Shown here piece after piece: positions 1 to 6,022 of a DNA stretch of 6,058 nucleotides. The position numbers and the translations under genes are program-made. The notes below the pieces were generated by a model, which saw nothing but the letters and a program-made list of their open reading frames with translations, did not search any database and was not told the origin of the DNA. The number at the start of each line of letters is the position of its first letter. The stretch's first letter is position 1. Source of the DNA: Lysobacterales bacterium (GTDB lineage Bacteria; Pseudomonadota; Gammaproteobacteria; Xanthomonadales; SZUA-36); contig JARFQZ010000037.1 in the NCBI GenBank assembly GCA_029287515.1, forward strand, positions 1 to 6,058, given 5' to 3'.

Positions 1-783
1 CTGGCTTTCCATCAGGATCAGCATCATCAGCAACTCGGTGTTCCGCATGTTGGCCTGCTCCTCGTAGCGGTCACCGGTTTGCCGGTTCATGATTTCCGCG
101 GATTCCACCCGGCGCCTGACCAGGTCCGGGTCCACGTCGTCCTCGAACATGCGCTGGTAGGCATCCAGCCGGCCGCCCAGGTCAATGATGGCCTGGTTGG
201 TAATATTCGCCAGATCTTCCTGGAATTCGTTGTACTCCATCATGTTCCGCAGGTAGACCGTCTGGTCCCGGAACGCCTGGAGCCGTTCAGCGGAATCGGG
301 TGCGTCGATCGATTTTGAGTATTCGATACTGTCCGCAATCGCCGTGCGGATGATGATGGCGTCGGCGGCAATTGCATTGACGTCCACCATGCTGATCAGA
401 ATCGGGTTGGCCTGCGTAATTTGCGTCATTCTCGCCTGGATTTCCCGGCTGTTTTCGCGAGCGTAGCGGAACATCTGGGCCGCGTTTGCCAGCAGTACAT
501 CCTGGTCGACAATGCGGGCAAGGGGCGTGGAAAAATCCTCCAGGGCCATGTTGGAGCGCCCGGCCTCCATGATTTCCGGGTGGTCGTTCATCATCGGCTG
601 GAGCATGTCCACCAACGCGGGGTCCACGCCTCCGGAAACCAGCATCAGCAGGCTCAGCTGGCGATACTGCTCGCCCGGCGCCAGTTTCTCGATGTCCTCC
701 AGCAAAAAGGAGGCTGTTGCGGCCGCAGGCGCCGCCAGCATCAATACCAGGACAAAAAAATGTTTAACCAACCAGCCTTTCAT
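1..783 (-). CDS. Secreted, mostly helical protein of unknown function (C-terminus beyond window)
   Basis: The frame stays open from the ATG at 783 to the left edge, giving 261 codons without a stop, so the C-terminus is missing. The start is firm: an in-frame TAG (787-789) lies two codons upstream. The protein starts with a signal peptide: Lys2 and Lys7, a hydrophobic core (residues 9-17), then an Ala-rich region with a likely cleavage site Ala-Thr-Ala|Ser after residue 24. No lipobox cysteine follows and no Cys was seen in the visible part, so it is probably a soluble periplasmic or exported protein. The mature part is rich in Met, Gln, Asn, Ala and acidic residues and looks alpha-helical, possibly coiled coil around 195-261. 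I recognise no domain or catalytic motif. It begins 13 bases after the stop of the preceding lipoprotein, with only a weak ribosome binding site (GGGT), so translation is probably coupled. Its place as third gene of the cluster suggests a partner of the two lipoproteins; this is inference. Confidence 0.82.
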   Translation of the reverse strand, partial: MKGWLVKHFFVLVLMLAAPAAATASFLLEDIEKLAPGEQYRQLSLLMLVSGGVDPALVDMLQPMMNDHPEIMEAGRSNMALEDFSTPLARIVDQDVLLANAAQMFRYARENSREIQARMTQITQANPILISMVDVNAIAADAIIIRTAIADSIEYSKSIDAPDSAERLQAFRDQTVYLRNMMEYNEFQEDLANITNQAIIDLGGRLDAYQRMFEDDVDPDLVRRRVESAEIMNRQTGDRYEEQANMRNTELLMMLILMESQ

Positions 784-796
784 TGTCTACCCGGAA

Positions 797-2719
797 TCAG
801 AAGGTCAGGCGGTTCCATTGCTCCGCCGCTCCACTTCCGACATCTTTTCCGGCCCTGAATTCCCTGATTCGTGCACGGGACCCGGGTTCCTCTACCCTGA
901 CCACGCCGTTCGGCAGGCCATTTTCAAACGAGCCTTCGAAATAAAACGCCCCGGTTTCCCTGGAATACCGTGCGATGAGACCGCCTGTTCCCGATGGCAG
1001 GCCGTTTACCGCCGTTCCAAGGTATTCCACAGAATTGCCCGCGCCGTCCATGATCACACCGTAGCCCCGCTCGTGGGCCATACCTTCCAGACAGGTGCCG
1101 AACCAGCGGCCGGTGGTGGTGAACGCCGGATGCCGGAACGTGCAGTTATCGTCGTAGCGGACCTGCAGCGAACGCACGCGCGCCTGGTACAGGGTCAGCG
1201 TCTTGTTTCTGAACTCGGCAAAGCCCATGGCAGAAATCCGTTCTTTCGATTCCAACCATTCCATCTGCACCGAAATCTGCCGTTCGAGCGCAGGCGCGAT
1301 CAAGGCCAGGAAATGCTCGGACATCTGTGCCGATTCGGCCCGGGTCTCAAGGGTCGAGCTCATCGCCCACAGCGAGCCCAGCACCAGTATTCCGCTGAAA
1401 CTCTGCACCGCGATGCCGCCGATCGCGCCGGAGGCCGTCGCTGCATAAATCGAACCAATCAGCGCCAACGCTGCCACCGCGGTCGTGACATTGGCCTTGC
1501 GGGCTGCGCTGCGGCGATTTTCGAGCAGCGTGTACTCACCCTCGATCATTTGGCGCATCTGGTTGCCGTAATCACCCAGGTAGGTGCCGTCATAGATGCT
1601 GACGGACTGGGCGGCGATGAACTTGCGTTCCGCCTCGATCAGCGCTTCGGCCAACTGCAGTCTTGAACGCACATCCTCACCGCCCGAGCGCGCCAGGAAC
1701 GCCACGGCCAGTTCCGGATCGAAGCGCGCCAGCGCGTTCTGGCGGGCGAAGAACGTAGCCTTATCGTGGTCCACCTGGCCGAGCGTGGCCTTGACGCGCT
1801 CAGCCGCGCCCTTTACGAAGCTCTCGGCGAACGGGTCCTGCGTAAAGTCCTCGGTCAGGTTTGCCAGCAGCATGCCGTCCATCTTGATTTTCTCGACCGG
1901 GTATTGCTCTACCGACAAAACCTGCAGGCGTGATTCACCCGTGCCTTTGAGCGGAAGATTCTGTTTGGGCACCGCGCGCCGGTTGAGGAACTGCACGAAA
2001 TCCAGCGGGCGCTGGTAATTGTTCAGTCTCGCTTCCAGCTTGCGTTTGAGCTCGCTGTTCGCCTGTTGCTCCGATAAGCCCCAGGCGGTCTGCACCAGCG
2101 GTGAACTGGATAGCAGTAAACCGTTGGTGGGAGGCTGCAGCCAGCGGTCGCCATGGACCACGAAAATCGGCGTCACCAGGTCGCCGAAAGTCACCGGCGG
2201 CGAATCCATCAGCTCCGTCGTATCCGGGTAGGAATAGACGTTGAAATCCACGGTCACGACGCTGGGGATCTGCTCGGTCGCAAGGATCGGGCGGCTGTGC
2301 AGCCCTTGCTCCCGGTCCCACAGGATGATGTGGGGTGACAGCAGGACGGTTTTCTCGGGCAGTTCTTTCTGCAGTTCCCGGTACAGCGACATCACGTAAT
2401 AGTTCGACTTCGCGAGGATGGACTGGGCAATCCGGGTGGTCACCTTCTTGGTGCGGTTCGCCGGGGGCACCTCGCCACCAATCGCGTTCAGCGAGAAAGC
2501 ATGGAAATAGGAAGATTCCGCATCTTCATGGATGATCGCCGGGTACCGGATCACCACCAGTGCGTCGGCTTTCGAAAGGCTGTAGTCGATGACATCCACG
2601 GGCCTGTAATCCTGGTAAACCGAGGATTTGGACCCGCGCGCAGTGCCGGCGCAACCGCTGAGCATCACGGTCGTGGCAAGCATCAGGATCAGCGTGGCTA
2701 CCAGGGCAACAATTCTCAC
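797..2719 (-). CDS. Predicted outer-membrane lipoprotein with C-terminal MORN-like repeats (paralogue 2)
   Basis: 640 residues from a GTG start. The frame is open upstream to an ATG at 2905, but that extension would bury the signal peptide behind 62 residues and overlap the previous gene; the GTG has GGAG five bases upstream. Signal peptide 1-22 ends Leu-Ser-Gly-Cys23, a clear lipobox. Ala at +2 (no Asp) predicts outer-membrane sorting by Lol. Residues 45-210 look alpha/beta and hold conserved blocks RIAQSI (96-101), KSNYY (104-108) and TFGD/VTP (177-184). Residues 300-410 look helical (ATFFARQ 321-327, YGNQMRQM 384-391). A hydrophobic Gly/Ala/Ile-rich stretch covers about 411-450. Then come Cys525 and Cys543 around FRHP and GRWFG, followed by MORN-like units near 564-579 and 593-605 and a final Phe. 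It is about 52% identical to the upstream gene by hand count. No enzyme motif is seen. The role is unknown; an envelope structural or assembly role is inference. Confidence 0.9.
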   Translation of the reverse strand: MRIVALVATLILMLATTVMLSGCAGTARGSKSSVYQDYRPVDVIDYSLSKADALVVIRYPAIIHEDAESSYFHAFSLNAIGGEVPPANRTKKVTTRIAQSILAKSNYYVMSLYRELQKELPEKTVLLSPHIILWDREQGLHSRPILATEQIPSVVTVDFNVYSYPDTTELMDSPPVTFGDLVTPIFVVHGDRWLQPPTNGLLLSSSPLVQTAWGLSEQQANSELKRKLEARLNNYQRPLDFVQFLNRRAVPKQNLPLKGTGESRLQVLSVEQYPVEKIKMDGMLLANLTEDFTQDPFAESFVKGAAERVKATLGQVDHDKATFFARQNALARFDPELAVAFLARSGGEDVRSRLQLAEALIEAERKFIAAQSVSIYDGTYLGDYGNQMRQMIEGEYTLLENRRSAARKANVTTAVAALALIGSIYAATASGAIGGIAVQSFSGILVLGSLWAMSSTLETRAESAQMSEHFLALIAPALERQISVQMEWLESKERISAMGFAEFRNKTLTLYQARVRSLQVRYDDNCTFRHPAFTTTGRWFGTCLEGMAHERGYGVIMDGAGNSVEYLGTAVNGLPSGTGGLIARYSRETGAFYFEGSFENGLPNGVVRVEEPGSRARIREFRAGKDVGSGAAEQWNRLTF

Positions 2720-2724
2720 TTTGG

Positions 2725-2728
2725 CTCC
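2725..2728 (-). promoter_or_regulatory. Ribosome binding site that sets the GTG start of lipoprotein 2
   Basis: GGAG on the minus strand, five bases before the GTG at 2719, within the 22-base gap between the two lipoprotein genes. It supports GTG as the real start over the longer frame beginning at 2905, and places the start immediately before a signal peptide and lipobox. Confidence 0.75.
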
Positions 2729-2741
2729 AGCCCCCCGCCGC

Positions 2742-4667
2742 TCAGAACTGCACTTGCTGAAGCTGATCGGCATCTGCCGACCCGGCTTCAGATCCTGCCC
2801 GGAAATTCCGGACCCGTGGTTTCCTGCCGGCCTCTTCCACCAGCACCACACCATCGGGCAAACCATTATTGAAATCGCCCTCGTAGTAGGTAGCGACAGT
2901 TTCACCGGCCGGCCGGTAAATCATGGCCCCGGTGCCACTGGCCTGGCCTGCTTCGGCGGAGCCGATAAATTCGACCACGTTACCGGCATCATCCAGGATC
3001 AGTCCGTAACCGTTGGACGCCCCCAGCCCATTACGGCACAATCCGAACCAGCGGCCCGGCTGGTCCAATTCGGGGTGCCGGAACTGGCAAGATGGATCGA
3101 ACGTATGCCGGCCGACCGACCGCACGCTCGACTGGTACAGCCCGAGGGTCTTTTCGCGTAATTCAGTAAAATCCCTGGCGGTCAGTTCCTGCCTGGAGTC
3201 CAGCCATTCGAGCTGGACCGCCACCTGCTTGTTGATTGCCGGCGCCATCTGCACCAGGAAGTTCTCCCCCACGGTTTTCGATTCCGCGTGCCTGGCAAAT
3301 GCCGAGTTCATGGCCCACAGGGACGACATCATGGCGATGTTGGACATGGTGCGCGAATGCAGGAAATTGTTGCTGTTGCCGTTACTGCCCGCGTAAACCG
3401 CTCCGGCCATCGCCACGACAGCCATCGCGGTGCTGAAGTTCTGCGCCCTGGCCAATTCACGGCGATCTTCCAGCAGGCGGTATTCGGCCGAAATCATCTG
3501 CCGCATCTGGTTGCCGTACACCCCCTCGTATGCGCCCGCGTACAGACTTTCCGACTGCGCCGCCAGGAACTTGCGCTCGGCCGCAATCAGGGCTTCACCC
3601 ATCGCCAGGCGGACCCGCAGGTCCTCGCTGCGCGAGCGGGACAGGAAGGCTTCGCCCAAAGCGGGATCAAACCGCGACAACGCAACCTGGCGGGCAAAAA
3701 ATGTCGCGCGGTCATGATCGGCCTGGTTCAGCGCGTTGACCACGCGGGTCGCGGCGCCCTTGACGAAATCGTCAGCAAACGGGTCGACGGCGTGATCCCG
3801 CGTCAGCACGGCCACCTTGTCGCCGTCCATCCGGATCTTTTCAAGCGGATGCACTTCAACCGCCACAACCTCGCGGCGAGACTGACCGGCGCTTTTCAGC
3901 GGCACGCCTGCGGTGCTTTCACTGCCGTGGTGAAGGAACGATACATAATCCAGCGGCCGGCGGAATTCGAAAGTCGAATCGTCCAGCCGGTCCTGGAGTT
4001 GCATGTCCGCCTGGCGTACGGACTGGTTCCAGGCCGCACCCAGCAGAGACTGGCTGGACAGCAATAATCCGTGTGTGGGCGCACGCAGCCACCTATTCGA
4101 GTGCACGACGAACATCGGGGTTACGATGTCGCCGAACGTCAGCGGTTCCGAGTCCATCATTTTTCGAGGGTCAGGGAAGCTGTAAACGTTGAAATCGATG
4201 GTGACCACGCTGGGAATCTCTTCCGAGGCCAGTAGTGGAAGGCTGGTCAGCTTCTGCTCCTCGTCCAGCGTGATCATGTGCGGCGAAAGCAGGACAGAAT
4301 CAGGCGGCAGCCTGTCGCGGAACTCGCGATACAGGGACATCGCATAGTAATTCGACTTGGTAATGATCGACTGGGCAATGCGGTCGGTATCCTGCCGATA
4401 CCTGTTGTCCAGCTTCGGTTCGCCGCCAATGGCATGCTGTTCGAACGAGCGATAGTAGGCCGACAATGCGTCCCGCTCGACCACGGCCGGGAAGCGGATG
4501 ACCACCATCGCATCTGCCTGGGACTTACTGACGTCATTAAGCTTCGCCGCCTCGTCGTGCTCGTACACCGACGACTTTTTGCCGCGCGCCGTGCCGGCGC
4601 AGCCGGACAGAACCATGCTCGCGAGCAGCAGGGCCAAAAGCGTGCGAACTGTGGAATCAAGTCCCAT
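2742..4667 (-). CDS. Predicted outer-membrane lipoprotein with C-terminal MORN-like repeats (paralogue 1)
   Basis: 641 residues. The ATG is firm: an in-frame TGA (4680-4682) lies five codons upstream and AAAGGA precedes it at good spacing. Signal peptide 1-22 has a Leu/Ala-rich core and lipobox Leu-Ser-Gly-Cys23; Ala at +2 predicts outer-membrane placement. Layout matches its downstream paralogue: an N-terminal alpha/beta-looking region (about 45-210), a helical middle with ATFFARQ (321-327), AERKF (363-367) and YGNQMRQM (384-391), a weakly hydrophobic stretch 411-427, then a polar Asn/Ser/Gly linker (428-434) where the paralogue is hydrophobic. The C-terminal module has Cys527 and Cys544 flanking FRHP and GRWFG, a degenerate MORN-like unit at 565-580 and a good one at 594-606 (YYEGDF, NGLPDG), ending in Phe641. 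MORN repeats are known as membrane- or protein-binding beta-hairpin units; here that role is inference. It is the first gene of the cluster, transcribed away from the ferredoxin reductase. I do not recognise the family by name. Confidence 0.92.
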   Translation of the reverse strand: MGLDSTVRTLLALLLASMVLSGCAGTARGKKSSVYEHDEAAKLNDVSKSQADAMVVIRFPAVVERDALSAYYRSFEQHAIGGEPKLDNRYRQDTDRIAQSIITKSNYYAMSLYREFRDRLPPDSVLLSPHMITLDEEQKLTSLPLLASEEIPSVVTIDFNVYSFPDPRKMMDSEPLTFGDIVTPMFVVHSNRWLRAPTHGLLLSSQSLLGAAWNQSVRQADMQLQDRLDDSTFEFRRPLDYVSFLHHGSESTAGVPLKSAGQSRREVVAVEVHPLEKIRMDGDKVAVLTRDHAVDPFADDFVKGAATRVVNALNQADHDRATFFARQVALSRFDPALGEAFLSRSRSEDLRVRLAMGEALIAAERKFLAAQSESLYAGAYEGVYGNQMRQMISAEYRLLEDRRELARAQNFSTAMAVVAMAGAVYAGSNGNSNNFLHSRTMSNIAMMSSLWAMNSAFARHAESKTVGENFLVQMAPAINKQVAVQLEWLDSRQELTARDFTELREKTLGLYQSSVRSVGRHTFDPSCQFRHPELDQPGRWFGLCRNGLGASNGYGLILDDAGNVVEFIGSAEAGQASGTGAMIYRPAGETVATYYEGDFNNGLPDGVVLVEEAGRKPRVRNFRAGSEAGSADADQLQQVQF

Positions 4668-4672
4668 CCGGT

Positions 4673-4678
4673 TCCTTT
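4673..4678 (-). promoter_or_regulatory. Ribosome binding site of lipoprotein 1
   Basis: AAAGGA on the minus strand, five bases before the ATG at 4667. It is the strongest Shine-Dalgarno match in the leftward cluster, which suits the first gene of the operon; the second and third genes have GGAG and only a weak GGGT. Confidence 0.75.
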
Positions 4679-4705
4679 GTCAGTCGTAGAAGATGCATAT
4701 ATTAC
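4677..4705 (+). promoter_or_regulatory. Possible sigma-70-type promoter for the ferredoxin reductase
   Basis: TTGTCA (4677-4682, five of six to TTGACA) is followed after 17 bases by TATTAC (4700-4705, four of six). An alternative -10, TATATT (4698-4703, five of six), lies after a shorter 15-base spacer. Transcription would begin near 4711-4714, leaving a leader of about 80 bases that contains the inverted repeat. This is consensus matching by eye, without experimental support. Confidence 0.4.
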
Positions 4706-4728
4706 AGTGACTGCGTACCAAAAATGAA
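4699..4728 (-). promoter_or_regulatory. Possible promoter for the lipoprotein cluster
   Basis: On the minus strand, TAATAT (4704-4699) is a plausible -10 with four of six matches. The only upstream hexamer at usable spacing is TTCATT (4728-4723, 18-base spacer), a poor -35. The -10 overlaps that of the opposite promoter, so both could not be open at once. A cluster promoter must lie in or near this 125-base gap unless it sits inside the reductase gene; the exact hexamers are uncertain. Confidence 0.28.
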
Positions 4729-4744
4729 CGCACATCCGGAATAT

Positions 4745-4768
4745 CGTCAGCGGCGGGTGTCGCTGACG
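4745..4768. repeat. Perfect inverted repeat, 8-base arms, in the divergent intergenic region
   Basis: CGTCAGCG (4745-4752) and CGCTGACG (4761-4768) are exact reverse complements separated by eight bases. As RNA it would form a GC-rich stem-loop in the leader of the ferredoxin reductase mRNA, ending eight bases before the GGAGA. As DNA it could be an operator for a dimeric regulator. No T-run follows, so it is not an intrinsic terminator. A second, weaker pair, ATATC (4741-4745) and GATAT (4779-4783), flanks it and touches the GGAGA. Confidence 0.6.
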
Positions 4769-4775
4769 GGATCAT

Positions 4776-4780
4776 GGAGA
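4776..4780 (+). promoter_or_regulatory. Shine-Dalgarno-like GGAGA before the reductase, with ambiguous start choice
   Basis: GGAGA stands 12 bases before the ATG at 4793, longer than usual, but only four bases before another ATG at 4785 in a different frame. The 4785 frame stops after 22 codons (TGA 4851-4853). Protein homology favours 4793, so this site either works at long spacing or also serves the short overlapping frame. Confidence 0.4.
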
Positions 4781-4792
4781 TATCATGTCAGC

Positions 4793-6019
4793 ATGCCGGA
4801 ACAGAAATGCGTCATTGTCGGAGCCAGCCATGCCGGTACCCAACTGTCACTGAGCCTGCGCCAGGGCGGCTGGCAAGGCCGTATCGTGCTGCTTGGTGAC
4901 GAACCCGTCAAGCCTTACCAGCGCCCGCCGTTGTCCAAGGCGATCCTGTCCGGCGAGAAATCCGCAGAACAAATCCCCATCCGCCCTGCGTCGGTGATCG
5001 AAAACGCCGGCATCGAACTGACGCTGGGCCAACGGGTTGAGCGGATCGACCGGGAGCGGAAACTGCTGCACCTGGACGATGGTGAAACACTGGGCTACGA
5101 CAAGCTGGCCCTGACCCTGGGCGCTTACCCCAGCACCATCAAACTGACCGGGTCCGACAAGACCGGCGTCCATTACCTGCGCAAACTGGCGGACGTGGAA
5201 CAGATCAGGCCGTTCATCGGCCGCGGAAAAAACGCGGTGATCGTCGGTGGCGGCTACATCGGCCTGGAGGCGGCCGCCATTTTGCGCCAGACAGGCATGT
5301 TCGTCACCATCCTCGAAGCATTACCCAGGGTCATGCAACGGGTCACTGCCCCGGTCGTTTCTGATTTTTATGAAAGGCTTCACCGCGAAGAGGGCGTTGA
5401 AATAATCACTGGCGCCCTGGTGACTTCGATCGAGGGCGAAAACCACGTGGAAAGGGTGCACTGCGCTGACGGTTCGGAGCACGACGCCGACCTGGTGATC
5501 ATCGCGGTTGGAGTGTTGCCCCACACGCGCCTGGCCGAGGAAGCCGGGCTGGACGTTGAGGATGGCATCCTGGTCGATGAATTCGCACATACCAGCGATC
5601 CCGACATCGTTGCGGCCGGCGACTGCACGCGGCACTACAACCCGATTTACAGGCGCAGGGTGCGGCTGGAGTCCGTTCAGAACGCGATGGACCAGGCCAA
5701 GACCGCAGCTTCGGCGCTCAACGGCGATCCGCAGCCATACCATGCCCTGCCCTGGTTCTGGTCCGATCAATACGATGTAAAATTACAGATTGCCGGCCTG
5801 TCGCAGGGCTACGACAACATCGTGCAGCGGGGCGATCCGGAAACAGGGCGAAGCTTCTCGGTGTTTTATTTTCAGGGTGACCGTTTGCTGGCCGTCGATG
5901 CAATCAATCGCCCGGGCGAATTCATGATGGGCAAGAAGCTGATCCTCAACGGGACCGATATTGACAAGATCGCGCTGGCTGACGAAAGCACGCCGGTAAA
6001 AGATCTCCTCGGAGCATAG
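4793..6019 (+). CDS. NAD(P)H:ferredoxin reductase, FAD-dependent, putidaredoxin reductase-like
   Basis: 408 residues of the two-dinucleotide-fold class that includes putidaredoxin reductase (CamA, 422 residues) and rhodocoxin reductase. These cytoplasmic enzymes use FAD to pass electrons from NADH to a small [2Fe-2S] ferredoxin. Visible motifs: FAD-binding VIVGASHAG (7-15, GxxxxG variant), YQRPPLSK (42-49), NADH-binding GGGYIGLE (152-159) with Glu175 at the end of the next strand, favouring NADH over NADPH, second FAD motif AAGDC (274-278), ESVQNAMDQA (293-302), PWFWSDQY (320-327), and the C-terminal reductase domain with FSVFYFQGDRLLAVD (355-369). No CxxC redox pair is present, as expected. 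The usual ATG motif before the second fold reads TLG (108-110). The frame is open up to an ATG at 4724, but the 23 extra residues span the inverted repeat and lack a ribosome binding site; at 4793 the first fold begins at residue 5 as in the family. The ferredoxin and oxygenase partners are not in view. Confidence 0.93.
   Translation: MPEQKCVIVGASHAGTQLSLSLRQGGWQGRIVLLGDEPVKPYQRPPLSKAILSGEKSAEQIPIRPASVIENAGIELTLGQRVERIDRERKLLHLDDGETLGYDKLALTLGAYPSTIKLTGSDKTGVHYLRKLADVEQIRPFIGRGKNAVIVGGGYIGLEAAAILRQTGMFVTILEALPRVMQRVTAPVVSDFYERLHREEGVEIITGALVTSIEGENHVERVHCADGSEHDADLVIIAVGVLPHTRLAEEAGLDVEDGILVDEFAHTSDPDIVAAGDCTRHYNPIYRRRVRLESVQNAMDQAKTAASALNGDPQPYHALPWFWSDQYDVKLQIAGLSQGYDNIVQRGDPETGRSFSVFYFQGDRLLAVDAINRPGEFMMGKKLILNGTDIDKIALADESTPVKDLLGA
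6011..6014 (+). promoter_or_regulatory. Possible ribosome binding site for the next gene
   Basis: GGAG inside the last codons of the reductase, eight bases before the GTG at 6023. Spacing is normal for a translated downstream gene and would couple it to the reductase. Confidence 0.45.
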
Positions 6020-6022
6020 GCC

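Noticed and set aside
512..1666. A 384-codon open frame on the plus strand
   Set aside because: It crosses three real features on the opposite strand (the secreted protein, the short gap and lipoprotein 2). It has no recognisable domain and an Arg/His/Gln/Ala-rich composition typical of antisense frames in GC-rich DNA.
2720..2741. Transcription terminator between the two lipoprotein genes (GGCTGGAGCC)
   Set aside because: The arms are only four bases with a two-base loop, no T-run follows, and the segment contains the ribosome binding site of the next gene.
3288..4067. A 259-codon open frame on the plus strand
   Set aside because: It is antisense to well-supported lipoprotein 1, its composition is typical of a shadow frame, and it shows no motif or ribosome binding site.
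4745..4768. Intrinsic transcription terminator
   Set aside because: The stem is GC-rich, but no run of T follows on either strand, and it lies between two divergent gene starts, where a terminator has no obvious use.
4724..4792. N-terminal extension of the ferredoxin reductase from the ATG at 4724
   Set aside because: The extra 23 residues precede the point where family members begin, encode the inverted repeat, and have no Shine-Dalgarno sequence upstream.
4793..6019. Thioredoxin reductase, nitrite reductase or a pyridine nucleotide-disulfide oxidoreductase
   Set aside because: There is no CxxC or CxxxxC redox pair, and the PYQRPPLSK, PWFWSDQY and FSVFYFQGD blocks match the putidaredoxin reductase type.
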